Shown here one piece after another: positions 9,035 through 19,575 of a DNA stretch of 64,000 bases (positions within the stretch are counted from its first letter, which is position 1; each line of letters begins with the position of its first letter). A program made the translations under genes and the position numbers. Source of the stretch: CAZZNY01 sp964655935 (lineage in GTDB: Bacteria > Patescibacteriota > Gracilibacteria > BD1-5 > UBA2023); contig CAZZNY010000001.1 in the NCBI GenBank assembly GCA_964655935.1, forward strand, positions 496,001-560,000, written 5' to 3'. The notes beneath the pieces are model-generated. The model made no database searches and was not told the DNA's origin. It was given only the letters and a program-made list of their open reading frames with translations.

Positions 9035-10450
9035 ATGGAAAATCTTCAGGAATTCATGCTCATCAAAAATATCGTTCGCGAAATCGCTTGCAAAATCCGA
9101 AAACAGGATTTTCTTACGTATTTTAAGAAGTTTTCTCTTATCGGAGAATCGGAAGACACACTCGTGCTCGGAGTGGTCTCCAGTTTTATGCGTGATAATT
9201 TGAATTTCAAATTTGCCGCTGAGATTCTTGCGGCTGCCCAGATGTTTAGCCCAAACATCAAAAAGGTTGAGCTCGTGGTCGATAACAATATCGATAACCC
9301 ATCAAATCCAGATGTAGTCGATTGTGCCGTTGAACTTAAAGAAGTGCTCTCAAAGAAAAAAGGTGAAACTCCAGGAATGATCACGACTGATGGTATTTCC
9401 AGCCGAAGTATCAATGAAAAATATCGACTCGATAATTTTATCGTAGGATCTTCGAATCAACTTGCTCACGCTGCGTGTGAAGCTGTCTCTCGTGCTCCAG
9501 GTAAACACTACAATCCCCTCTTCGTCTACTGAGATGTCTGAGTCGGGAAAAGTCATCTCCTTCAGGCTATCGGTAACTCCGTAAAGGCTCGTCATAAAGA
9601 CGCAAAAGTAATCTATACAACAGCAGACCGATTCTTGAACGATTACACGATGAGTGTAAAAAAACGAACCGTCGACAAGATGCGTGAAAAATATCGAAAT
9701 TTCGATGTGCTGATCATCGATGACGTCCAGTTCCTCGCGGGAAAAGAACAGACTCAGATCGAACTCTACAACATCTTCAATCTCATGTACGATAGTGGTC
9801 GTCAGCTCGTTCTCTCTGGAGACCGTGCGCCACGCGAACTTTCACAGCTCGAACCACGACTCCGATCCCGTTTTGAGTGGGGTATCATCGTCGATATCGA
9901 AGCTCCAGATTTCGAGACTCGCCTTGCTATTCTTCAGGAAAAAGCACGAGAACGTGAATTTATTATTCCTCAGGATGTCGCAGAATTCATCGCTTATAAT
10001 ACGAATTCGAATGTCCGAGAAATAGAAGGAATTCTGAATCAGATCATCGCAGAATACGAACTCTACAACAAGCCACCAACGATCGAGAATGTCGCAGCTC
10101 GCATGAATAAACTTGCTTTCACTGACAATCTCCTTGGAAATACCAAGAAGAACAAGATGTCCATCAAGAATTACGACGAGCTTCTCGAAGCGGTCAGTTC
10201 TCACTTCGGTATCGAGAAAAAAGCTCTTATGAGCGAAGACCGAAAGAAAGAAAATATGATTCCACGACAAGTGGCAATGTATCTTCTCAAAAATAAGCTC
10301 AATTACACTTACGAACGCATCGGTGCTATGTTCTCAGGACGAAACCACTCTGCAGTTCTCTACTCCTGTAAAAAACTCGAAACGATCATCAAGAAAGATA
10401 AAAATCTTTTTTATGAGATGAACGTTATCCGAGACAAGCTTTGACTCTAA
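9035..10450 (+). CDS. dnaA: Chromosomal replication initiator DnaA
   Basis: A 471-residue AAA+ initiator. Domain I lies at about 1-85, then a short linker and RLDNFIVGSSNQLAHAA. Walker A is GDVGVGKS at residues 166-173, where Gly166 and Gly169 are UGA. Walker B is VLIIDDVQFL, sensor 1 is LSGDRAPREL and the arginine-finger region is RLRSRFEWG. Domain IV carries the DnaA-box helix-turn-helix signature FSGRNHSAVLYSCKK. It binds origin DNA and loads the helicase. An upstream in-frame TTG at 9008 is possible, but MENLQEF at 9035 is the better start. dnaN is not adjacent; it lies 29 kb away. The last codons are a UGA glycine, Leu and TAA. Confidence 0.97.
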
Positions 10451-10487
10451 AAATATCCCCGGTGCAAATCGGGGATTTGATATTTTA
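10451..10487 (+). terminator. Terminator of dnaA
   Basis: Stem ATCCCCG/CGGGGAT with extended AAATA/TATTT pairing and a T-rich tail, directly after the stop codon. Confidence 0.75.
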
Positions 10488-10541
10488 TCAGTTGGATCAG
10501 GATAGGACTTTGTAACCTTGTAATTATGTAACCTTGTAACT

Positions 10542-11195
10542 ATGTTATTTCTCGTCTCCACTCCTATCTGAAATCTCGAAGATATCACGTTTCGCGCGGT
10601 TCGCATACTGAAAGAAGTAGATTTTATCGCGTGTGAAGATACTCGAACTTCAGGCGTACTTCTGAAGCACTACGACATTCATACACCGCTTCTCTCCTTC
10701 CATTCTCACTCTGGAGTCACGAAAGTTGATAAAATCATTACTCTTTTGCAAGAAGGAAAAAACATCGCGCTCATCTCTGATGCTGGCACTCCTGGAATCA
10801 GCGATCCTGGATATGTTCTTATCCGCGCCGCTATCGAAGCAAATCTCGAAGTCTCCCCCATTCCTGGCGCTTCCGCTGTTCTCTCAGCAATAATTAGCTC
10901 AGGAATGCAGATGAACCATTTTCTCTATCTCTGATTCCTCCCGATCAAAAAAGGCCGACAAACACTCTTCACTTCACTGAAAGATAAAGACTACAGTGTC
11001 GTCGTCTATGAATCCGTTCACCGAATTATGAAGACCCTCGAAGAACTCGAAAAATACTTCGGTCCAGATCATCATATTTGTGTCTGACGCGAGATTACAA
11101 AGAAATTTGAAGAATTCAAAAGATGACCAGTATCCGAAGTCCGAGCTTACTTCGAGAAGGCGACTTGTAAGGGTGAATTTGTGGTAATCTTCTAA
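10542..11195 (+). CDS. rsmI: 16S rRNA (cytidine-1402-2'-O)-methyltransferase
   Basis: A 217-residue SAM-dependent methyltransferase of the RsmI family, which modifies C1402 in the decoding centre. Visible motifs are the N-terminal VSTPIGNLEDITFRA (Gly by UGA), ACEDTRTSG, LISDAGTPGISDPGY and the SAM-site PIPGASAVLSA. YESVHRIMKTL and VGREITKKFEEF follow. It ends after FEKATCKGEFVVIF, so it has the catalytic core without the C-terminal extension present in longer homologues. The leader is a tandem tract of TGTAACCTTG units ending right at the ATG, with no Shine-Dalgarno. Confidence 0.95.
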
Positions 11196-11201
11196 AACTT
11201 A

Positions 11202-11231
11202 TGTCATTCTGAACTTGTTTCAGAATCCCCC
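11202..11231. repeat. Family B palindromic repeat, short form
   Basis: TGTCATTCTGAA, a CTTGT loop, then TTCAGAATC. It has the same outer arm as the longer copies at 12078, 36513, 42135 and 63241. Confidence 0.65.
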
Positions 11232-11235
11232 GATC

Positions 11236-11266
11236 AAATCACTTCAAATAAGAAGTGATTTTTTTG
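11236..11266 (+). terminator. Terminator of rsmI
   Basis: Stem AATCACTTC/GAAGTGATT followed by seven T. Confidence 0.9.
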
Positions 11267-11297
11267 CGTTATAATAAGATGTATGATAATATTTCCG

Positions 11298-11306
11298 TGT
11301 TATAAT
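11298..11306 (+). promoter_or_regulatory. Extended -10 promoter element
   Basis: TGTTATAAT (TG-N-TATAAT) lies 14 bases upstream of the ATG at 11320. A second -10-like GATAAT at 11285-11290 pairs with TTGCGT at 11264-11269. Confidence 0.45.
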
Positions 11307-11319
11307 TAAACACCACACT

Positions 11320-12006
11320 ATGACAAATCCAGAAATAAAAGATCCATCCATTACTGATAAAGCTAATAAACCTGAAGATATTCAAAAAGAGTTAAAAAAA
11401 TTAGAATGAACACAAAAGGATGAAAAAGTTGAATGACTTTGACTTAATATAGATAGTATTAAGGAATTAGGGTTGCCAAAAACTAATGATTGAGCTAGTT
11501 GGACAAAGAATCAAGTCAACAAAGCTATTTCAGATCGCCTTGATAAAGAGATTCCCCTTGTTCTTGTTGGAGATAACACAAAACAATTACAGACAATGAA
11601 AAAAGAATTTATGGATTCTATTGAGAATTTATGACCAAAAGAACAATTAAAAAGCTATTGTGATTTCATGGATGGTTTTAAGAGTACAACTAGTACTCAA
11701 GCTGCTTCTGCTAGTCAACAAAATACTAATTTCATTCAAACATCAGAACAACAAGCTAAAACAACTGAAGATTCAAAAAATGATTTTTTTAAAAAATGAA
11801 GAGACATGTGAAGTAAAAAAGATACATTTTTATGAAAAAAAGGTGAAGTATTAAATACACAAAAACAAACTGCAATTCAATGATGAAATGAAACATTTTG
11901 ATTATGAAACCCCTCTATGAAAGCGGGTCTCGATAAGATGTTCGATAATTGGCCTCCAATATTGGATAAAGAACCAAATAAATCTCCTGAAAAACAGGGA
12001 AAATAA
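11320..12006 (+). CDS. Hypothetical hydrophilic protein
   Basis: A 228-residue protein rich in Lys, Asn, Gln and Thr, with no signal peptide or membrane segment. It opens MTNPEIKDPSITDK. The middle (DRLDKEIPLVLVGDN) looks helical, and a low-complexity Thr/Ser/Gln linker near residues 125-150 precedes a Gly-rich tail with GRDMGSKKD and GLGNPSMKAGLDKMF. Around a dozen UGA glycines lie inside the frame. I recognise no family; probably lineage-specific and partly disordered. It is transcribed alone between two terminators. Confidence 0.7.
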
Positions 12007-12037
12007 ATTACAATAGCTAACTAAAAAATCACATTGC

Positions 12038-12076
12038 AAAACCTCAGAAAAAAAATATACTTTCTGAGGTTTTTTG
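12038..12076 (+). terminator. Terminator
   Basis: Stem AAAACCTCAGAAA/TTTCTGAGGTTTT with a T-run, shortly after the stop of the hypothetical gene. Confidence 0.85.
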
Positions 12077-12077
12077 A

Positions 12078-12164
12078 TGTCATTCTGAATGAAGCGCAGC
12101 GCAATGAAGAATCCCTTGTACATCAGTCATCTATAAGGGATCCTTCGCTATGCTCAGGATGACA
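12078..12164. repeat. Family B palindromic repeat
   Basis: Outer arms TGTCATTCTGAATGAAG and CTCAGGATGACA, inner arms AAGAATCCCTTGTA and TATAAGGGATCCTT. Folds as one long imperfect hairpin of 87 bases. It is followed 13 bases later by a tandem ACTTTAA tract leading to the thyX start. Confidence 0.85.
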
Positions 12165-12176
12165 ATTTTTGTTTTT

Positions 12177-12213
12177 TGCTTTAAACTTTGAACTTTAAAC
12201 TTTAAACTTTTTT
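12177..12213. repeat. Tandem heptad tract in front of thyX
   Basis: About four imperfect copies of AAACTTT in a row, ending TTTTTTCTT immediately before the ATG at 12217. Confidence 0.8.
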
Positions 12214-12216
12214 CTT

Positions 12217-13908
12217 ATGCAAGATACTGGAACTCTCGCACCTCTCCTTGGTAATCCGACCTATACTGAAAATGAGAAAGTGGTTCTCGGATATTTTTTC
12301 ACGAGTGTGGATAAAAATGTCTATTGTGCAACCAATAATATGTCGAGTCAACTTTGGGCATTTCTTACTGGTCAGTATTCACGATCTGCCTCAAGTATGC
12401 GAGATCGTCTTTTACAGCTTTTCGCAGATATGGAAAAAGCGGTAGCCAGTGGAAAAATGAACCAGGAAGACTATGTGAGCGTCGATCATTTTGCGGAGTT
12501 TATCCGACAAAATGCGAAAAACCCAGCTCTTGCACTTTTTGATAAAAAAGCTTCTGACTTCCTCGAACGATGGGGTGTAAAATATGGTCACAATTCCCTG
12601 AAAGACAATGATATTGTCCGAGTAATCACCGAATGAGTCAGTCAGGTCTATACGAAAGTTATCGAGGCACCCTTTCCTGCTCTCGGCGCTTTTCAAGAAA
12701 AGTCTACCCGATACATGAATTTTTCTGCTGATTCTCTCATCCTTCCGCCAGAACTTGTAGGAACTCCAGAATGAAAAGATCTTCAGGATCTCCAGGGTCG
12801 TCTCATGGCAATCTATACCTCATCTCTTCCTGAAGTCATAAAAATCCTCGAAGTAGAACAGATTATTCCACGAGATCCGGAACTTGATGATGCAGGGTAT
12901 GGACGAGCTCTCGGCGCAAAAGCATTCGATATGCTCCGATATCTTCTTCCGACATCGGTCACTACATCGATCGGAGCAACTTTTTCTACTCGTACACTCG
13001 AAAGTCATCTTTCCTTTATGCTCGCTCATCCACTCGCAGAAGTTCGTAAGATCGCCCAGTCTATCCACGAAGAAGCGCTTAAAGTTACTCCAGGACTTCT
13101 GAAATTTGTTTCACCGAGTGAATATGAACAATCTCGTCGAATTACAGGTATAGCAACAGCGAAAAAACTTCTCGACAGAACCTCTCTTTCCCTTTTCCAA
13201 GGAATCAGCGATGCTAATCGTGTGAAAATCCTAAAGGTCGATCAAAATCTCGATGATACTATTCTCGCTTCCTACCTTTTTGCTCATGCCGAATCTACTA
13301 GCGCGTCTTTCGATGAATGTCTTACTATCGCGAAAAACTTAAATTCGGAAGAAAAAAAGAATCTTATGAACGAACTTCTTGGATCTCGTGGTCGATATGA
13401 CCGGCTTCCTCGCGAAGTACAGCACGGAAATATGCTCATAGAATTCGTCTGTGACTTCGGTGCTTACCGTGATATCCAGCGACATCGAGCTTCTCACCAA
13501 CTCTGGCAAGGAGCTACTGGAATTATCGGTTACGATTATCCAGAATTCTTCGAGCTTCCTGCATTCGCAGAACTTCGAGCAAAATACGATGCAATCATGA
13601 CAGAAATCACCCACTTTGCTCGAAAAATCAATGAAAAATTCGGAGCGCCCGTAGCACAGTATTCATCAGCACTCGGTCACCTTATTCGCACTACTTTCGA
13701 GATGGACCCAGGACAACTCGCATATATTCTCGAGCTTCGTACGACTCCACAAGGTCATCAGAGTTACCGACGACTCTTCCAAGAACTCGCTCGCCAACTT
13801 CGACCATCAGCTCCGCTTTTCTTCGAATATATTCGCCTCAACGAGAATCTCGAAGCAAGTCGAATCGCAGAAGAAAAAGCAGCAGCAGCAAAAGCAAAGA
13901 AATTATAA
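12217..13908 (+). CDS. thyX: ThyX-family (FAD-dependent) thymidylate synthase, tandem-domain form
   Basis: A 563-residue protein, about twice a classical ThyX, apparently two ThyX-fold halves. The first half carries WGVKYGHNSLKDNDIVRVIT and FQEKSTRYMNFS, like the substrate-binding STRY of ThyX. The second half carries the signature-like QRHRASHQLWQGATG and the C-terminal LRTTPQGHQSYRRLFQELAR. ThyX makes dTMP from dUMP using FAD and folate. The classical RHRxxS spacing is not exact (RHRASH). The thymidylate kinase gene follows, which supports a role in dTTP synthesis. UGA glycines occur after VRVITE and VGTPE. The Ala/Lys-rich tail is probably disordered. Confidence 0.85.
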
Positions 13909-13933
13909 AAAGATATATATCCAGAAAAAAATA

Positions 13934-14090
13934 TGTCATCCCAGAATTTTCCGGATTATAAAAAAATTCGAAATAACAAAAAATGTTCCGGAAAATATCC
14001 GGGATCTTCCGCTTATTTATGAAGTTTTCGAAGAAACCAGGAAGATTTGCGAAGCGATCCTCTTGAGGGCCAGCCTTCGCTGGAATGACA
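13934..14090. repeat. Family C palindromic repeat
   Basis: 157 bases with terminal arms TGTCATCCCAGAATTTTCC and CGCTGGAATGACA and an inner TTCCGGAAAATATCCGGG. It aligns with the reverse complement of the element at 61615-61750, so both are copies of one family. Confidence 0.8.
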
Positions 14091-14093
14091 TAA

Positions 14094-14126
14094 TTCTTAA
14101 TTCTTAATTATTAATTCTTAATTCTT
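14094..14126. repeat. Tandem TTAATTC tract in front of tmk
   Basis: Four to five copies of TAATTCT or TTAATTC run without a break into the start codon of tmk. No Shine-Dalgarno. Confidence 0.8.
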
Positions 14127-14819
14127 ATGTTGATCGCGATAGAATGAGTCGACGGAACCTGAAAAGCGACCCAGACAAAATTAATTGTTGAAAATCTCAC
14201 AAAAGCTGGTCATTCCGCTACTAGTATCACTTATCCAGCCTACGGACAAAAATCCTGTTATTTCGTCGAAAAATTCCTTAATGGTGGCTATGGACAAATG
14301 TCAGATGTAAACGAATATGTCGCTTCCACTTTCTATATCCTTGACCGCTTTGATCAAAAAGGGATGATCGCAGAAAAAATGCAAGATAATGATTATCTCA
14401 TCTCCGATCGATACGGAATCTCGAATTTCATCCACCGATGAACTATGTATCTCGAGAATAACGATACTGAAGGTCTTAAGAAATTCTTTGATTGGATTTA
14501 CGATCTCGAATATACAAAAGCTGGACTTCCAGTACCAGACCTCATCATCTTCCTTTCTCTTTCCATGGAAAGCATAAAAGGCCTCATCGAAAAAAAGAAA
14601 CTCCAAGACCGCTGATACACTACAACAACAAAGACATTAGATATCGCCGAGAGTGATGTACATCACCAAGAATGCTCTCTTCGTGTCGGTAACGAATATC
14701 TTCCGCAATACTTTCAAAATTATGTCATTATAAATTGTGAAAGTGAAACAGGTGAACTCCTTCCACCAGATCGAATCAATGAAAAAATCCTCGCCGTTAT
14801 TAAAGAAAAAACTAAATAA
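14127..14819 (+). CDS. tmk: Thymidylate kinase
   Basis: A 230-residue P-loop kinase converting dTMP to dTDP. The P-loop is IEGVDGTGKATQ at residues 5-16, with Gly7 and Gly12 both encoded by UGA. The usual Ser/Thr after the Lys is Ala14, followed by Thr15. The DRY-like motif is LISDRYGISNFIHRG, preceded by FYILDRFDQ, and PDLIIFLSLSME precedes the lid (KKKLQDRGY). The end matches the usual family length. It lies 219 bases after thyX in the same direction, separated by a family C repeat. Confidence 0.93.
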
Positions 14820-14855
14820 AATAAATCCGCTCGAATTCGAGCGGATTTATTTTTC
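14818..14855. terminator. Bidirectional terminator between tmk and pilC
   Basis: A perfect palindrome, AAATAAATCCGCTCGAATTC and its complement, with a T-run on both strands. Confidence 0.9.
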
Positions 14856-14892
14856 CATTCTATATTTCTACTATTCTACTATTCTATTTATT

Positions 14893-16038
14893 TTACTGTT
14901 CGATAACCTCAGACATACTCATAATCGGTTGCATAATACCAGCAGCGACGAAACCGACGACGACCGCCATAGTTACGATGATGACCGGTTCCATGATTTT
15001 TTGCATACCATTAATAAATACATCCACTTCTTCGTCATAGAAATCTGCGATTTTCAGAATGATTGTATCGAGTTTTGCTGTTTCTTCTCCGACCTTAATC
15101 ATCTGTACGAGCATCTCGGGAAAGAGTGAGTCATCTTCGAGACTTTCGCCGATCTTGACTCATCGTTTCACATCTTCCCGAAGTAAGAGAATTCGTTGAC
15201 GGTATACTTCATTATCGACAACGTCAGAGACAATACGAAGAGATTCTACGATAGAGATTCCGCTTGAGAGCATATTAGAGAATACACGCGCAAACCTTGA
15301 AAGTACGACTTTTTGAATAAGTTTTCCAATGATAGGAATACTAAGCATTCCTAGATCGTATTTGTATTTTCCAGATGGTGTTTGTTTCCAGATAAATACA
15401 AAAACAATAGCTGCAACGAAGGCGATAACCATATAGAGCCAATAAGCCACAAAGAAATCACTTACAGCTATAAGGGTCTGTGTTACGACTGGTAATTTGG
15501 ATTTATCTCAGAAAATCTCGACAATCTGAGGAACTACTTTAATCATCAATACGGCAACCGCAATACACATTACGACAACAATCGCTGCCGGATACATAAG
15601 TGCCCCCTTAATTTTATTCCCAATACTTGCCACTTTTTCCACCTGTTCAGCAAGTTGAAGAAGTGAAGTGTTGAGTTTACCTGTTTTTTCACCTGCTTCG
15701 ATGATAGAACACTCAGAATCAGAAAAAACATTACCATATTCACGAAGTGCGACACTGAGATTTTTACCTTCTCGAATACTCTTGGTAATATGAATATAAA
15801 GACGCTGAAGCATTATATCCTTTTCTTGTTTTTGAAGGATTGTAATGGATTTAATAATCGAGATACCAGCATTTACCATCGTGGCAAGAAGTCGATAAAA
15901 AACAACCCTTTGTTTGATTTTCAGACTTTGATGGGAAATAAGCCAATCATTAATCCTATCAAGTGGCGAAGTTGGAGCTAATTTAGCTTTGGTGGATCAT
16001 TCGACGACACCAGAGTCAAGAACGATAATATCAGACAT
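14893..16038 (-). CDS. pilC: Type IV pilus inner-membrane platform protein PilC/GspF
   Basis: A 381-residue protein with two GspF (T2SSF) repeats. The first is at about 50-170 (MVNAGISIIKSITILQKQEK, EAGEKTGKLNTSLLQLAEQV), ending in a hydrophobic helix. The second is at about 240-370 (FSNMLSSGISIVESL, IKVGEETAKLDTIILKIADF), with further membrane helices AYWLYMVIAFVAAIVFVFIW and PVIIVTMAVVVGFVAAGIM. PilC anchors the assembly ATPase and pushes pilin subunits into the fibre. UGA glycines follow IVEIF and REDVKR. It is the last gene of the pilus operon, 41 bases after pilB. Confidence 0.95.
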
Positions 16039-16079
16039 AAAATAGAAAATTAGAATGCTTAGAATACTTAAAAACGTGA

Positions 16080-17336
16080 TTACATATTTTCTTTTGCAGC
16101 CGCGTATACTTCTGCAAGTGATGACATACCATTGAGTGCCTTGATAATTCCGTCTTGTTCGAGGGAAATCATACCATCTTGAATCGCTACGTCATTGATT
16201 TGCATTGCTGAAGCTCATTCCGAGATCAATTCTTTGATTCGAGGAGTAATCTCCATAATCTCATAGATACCGACTCGACCAGAATACCCAGAATTATTAC
16301 ACTGATCACATCCAACTGGCTCATAAAAACAAGCTTTTTGCATTTTTTCCATTCCAACACGATCAATCAGTTCTTCTTTTGCGGTACGAGATATTGCCCT
16401 TTTTACCATTGTTTTAAGTTTTTCATCCATATCATCTACCAGAACTTCTTTTTTACAGTGATTACAGAGTCGACGAATCAGTCGTTGTGCTATAATTGCA
16501 TTCACTGAGGCAGGAAGAAGAAAATGAGGAATCCCCATGTTGAGGATACGAGTAATCGTCTCAGCGGCACTATTTGTATGAATAGTCGAGAGTACGAGAT
16601 GTCCTGTGAGAGAGGCTTCGATAGCGATATTGATCGTCTCATGATCACGAATTTCTCAGACCATGATAATATCAGGATCTTGACGGAGTGCCGTACGAAG
16701 ACCACCTGCAAAAGTATATCCGATGTCTGGAAATACCTGACTCTGATTTACTCCATCAATAGAAACTTCGACTGGATCTTCAAGCGTCATGATATTTACA
16801 TCAAGCGTGTTGAGTTTTGTAAGACAGGCATAGAGAGTAGTAGACTTTCCGGATCCAGTTGGTCCACTCGTAAGAATAATTCCATTTGGAAGATTAATCG
16901 CTTTTTCGAGAAGAACACGATTTTTTCCTTCAATTCCGAGTTTTTCGAGTTCTGGAATTTTTTTACTTTTATCCACGATACGCATTACGATTTTTTCCCC
17001 ATTTACGGTCGGCAAAGTAGAGACACGCAAATCCATTGCTCGATTATCGATCGTAGTGGAAATTCGACCATCTTGAGGCATACGAGATTCATCAATCTTA
17101 AGATTTGCAAGAATTTTGAATCGAGCGACTATCTGAGGATGGAGAAAAATCTGATATTCCAAAATCTCTTCAAGAATTCCATCTACACGATATCGAAGCC
17201 TAACCACGTTCGAAAGTGGTTCAATATGAATATCCGAACTCCCCTTTTCCACAGCTGCAGCAATAATAAGGTCACAAACACCTTGTATATTATCACCGCG
17301 ATAGATCTCATCTTTTAATAAGATTATTTTGCTCAT
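16080..17336 (-). CDS. pilB: Type IV pilus assembly ATPase PilB/GspE
   Basis: A 418-residue secretion ATPase that powers pilus extension. It has an N2 domain with GSSDIHIEPLSNVVRLRYRV, Walker [18 protein letters not shown] near residue 165, the Asp box MTLEDPVE, Walker [17 protein letters not shown] (the Gly before EIRD is UGA), and the His box TGHLVLSTIHTNSA. The tetracysteine zinc site CNHC...CDQC typical of PilB/GspE and absent from PilT is present. The first hundred-odd residues of full-size PilB (the MshEN-type domain) are missing. The start overlaps the preceding gene by 13 bases, implying translational coupling. Confidence 0.95.
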
Positions 17337-18523
17337 GGATTTTGTAATTTTTTAATAATATCTGAATTATCTTTTTGTTTTTTCTCGATTGCATTGAGTG
17401 ATGCTTGAAATTGGAATGCTTTATTGAGATCCAATTCGATAGTGCTCGATGATTTTCTCAATTCATCTGCTTGTGTTTTTATGCCTCCTATATCTCTCTG
17501 AAGAGCCTTAAGAGTGCTTACTGCTCGAGCACCAAGTGGATCAGCACAAACTTGAGGCTTAAGCTTGCTACAATCTAAACTATCTTTAAGTATTTGTGCA
17601 AGTTTATTATATCGGGAAAGAAGATTTTCATTAATGGTAACCAATTCTGTTTTTCCAATTCCACGAACATAAAATCGTAGTGCTATCGTTCATTTATTAT
17701 CTTTTGTATCATCTGAAAGATCAAAAGAAAATTTTACATCATCTATAGTAATTAAGAGGTTACTTAATGGAGAATACAACCTATTTACATTTGCCGTATC
17801 CGTAACAGATTCCAGTTTCCCCTCCTTATTAATGATAATTTTTCCTGATGACTGAATAGTATTTATGAGCGCCTTAATATTTGAGTTTTGTCATGAAACA
17901 TCAAGATTCACTACGAAACTTCCAATATTATCAGAATTTTTTTCTTTATCATCAAATACTATATCGCTGATTCCGAGCGGTGAATAACTCTGAAGAGAAT
18001 ACTTACCTAAGAGATTTGTCTCTACAAACCGAACAAAAGATCGAAGCGTAATAAGTCCCGTTACTGGCTGATCAGTATCATTTCTGAAATCAGAAATTTT
18101 TTGTGAAGCAAAAAGTGGTATTACATTTTCAATGATGGCATTATTTTTTTGAATCTCTTCCTCGTATTGAGTCTTTTTTCAAAGTTCTGAATTAAGCCAA
18201 TCACTATAATTTTTCTTTTCATTTTTTGGTTTTTGAATGACAGCATTCAGCCTATCCTCACTAGAAAAATACAGTTTTGTTTCCGCTTTTTTGGCAGAGT
18301 TTTGTTCTAAAACTTTTTTCAATTCCGGTAAATCAAGTCCATTTTGTTCAATGGCAATATATTTCAAACTCTGAGCATTTACACTAGCAGAATTCTCCAG
18401 AATAGTAGTATATTCCGGATAAATATAGTAAAAACCGTAGAGCGCAAGAATAATTATAACAAGTGTATATATACTTGCTGAGCCTATAAGACGATTTTTT
18501 TCTTTGTTATCATCGTATTGCAT
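17324..18523 (-). CDS. Pilus operon membrane protein, PilO/PilN-like, unassigned
   Basis: A 399-residue bitopic protein. A short cytoplasmic N-terminus (MQYDDNKEKNR) precedes one transmembrane helix at about residues 13-37 (YTLVIIILALYGFYYIY). A long periplasmic part follows, with coiled-coil-like heptads (LDLPELKKVLEQNSAKKAET) and beta/alpha segments (IGSFVVNLDVSGQNSN). This layout and position match PilN/PilO-type alignment-complex proteins, but no sequence signature proves it. Glycines in SELGKKTQ, DVSGQN and DNKGTIAL are UGA. It starts one base after the upstream gene's stop and runs into pilB. Confidence 0.75.
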
Positions 18524-18524
18524 A

Positions 18525-19403
18525 TTAGAGTTTTTGGTTAGAAATATATTTTAATTTGAGTTGAAGTGTTGTTTTTGTGGAATATACGGAATCTATTGAC
18601 ATAAATGGAGAAAGCTCTAATGTTTTTGGTGTTTCAAGAAGTGCGAATCATGAAGTGAGCTCTCGTGTTTTAGTAGCAATAGTGGATTCTTGTAATTTAT
18701 CAATCAACATACCAGCAACCAATCGAGAAGTGATACTATTTGTAGAATCAATTCTGTCCCCATATGTATCACAAATAACTTGAAGATTTCCTTTTTCATC
18801 AGCAAATGTTGGCTGACACTTAATAGCACTACCGTAGTTTGGATCACTTGAACGCTTTATATCTTCAAATGCTTTTAACATCTCAACAATATTAACACGC
18901 GCATCTGAAGTACGCTCCTGTATAAAACGAACATCTGGACGAGCAATAATATCAACCAGCTGAAAACGAAGACTTAAAAGTTGAGCAAGATTATCTACAA
19001 TTTTCTTTTCAAGATCATCCGTCTTCTTAGTTAATTCAGTTTTGAGTCATATTGCAGTAAGACATTCTGGAATTCACTCAAATGTTTTTGATGATTGATC
19101 AATATTATAGGTTGCTATATACTGACATCCAGGAATGGCACTCAAAAAAGCATTACCTTCACTCCCCTTAATAGTTACATCTATAGTGAGAACAATGGCA
19201 AATACAATACATAATATCATGCACGTATTGCTTATTTTAAACCACAATTCAATCCAGCTTGTTTTTTCTGCTGTGATAGAATCTTGTTTTACAGTACCAA
19301 AATCAAGATCTCCTCAGAGCTCATTGAATATATTGCCACTATCAACATTTGGCGTTCATGCTGAGTCTCCCAGCTTAATAAAATTTGTATTTTGTTGTTC
19401 CAT
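18525..19403 (-). CDS. First gene of the pilus operon: bitopic membrane protein of unknown family
   Basis: A 292-residue protein with a 50-residue Gly/Asn/Asp-rich cytoplasmic N-terminus (LGGDLDFGTV), one transmembrane helix at about 55-75 (ISNTCMILCIVFAIVLTIDV) and a periplasmic domain with four cysteines. That domain includes a helical region (TKKTDDLEKKIVDNLAQLLS) and ends LQLKLKYISNQKL. By position it may be a PilN-like partner of the next gene, but I cannot assign it from sequence. UGA glycines include those in LGGDL and SGFALLE. Confidence 0.65.
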
Positions 19404-19575
19404 ATAGGAAGCAATTAAGAATTACAACATCGATATGGTAACATACTTTTTTTTAGAAAGCAAAAAATCGCCCAATATAGAGCGAAAAAAACTTTGCAAA
19501 AAACAAATATTTATTTTGAAATTATTTTTATATCAAGAAACATTGCTTATTAAAGCAAAAAATCATTACAAAAAA

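Noticed and set aside
14094..14126. Tandem TTAATTC as a CRISPR array
   Set aside because: Units are seven bases with no spacers and no cas genes nearby.
17324..17335. Stop of the pilus membrane protein at the TGA 17333-17335
   Set aside because: That TGA is Gly in this code; the frame runs three more codons to TAA at 17324-17326.
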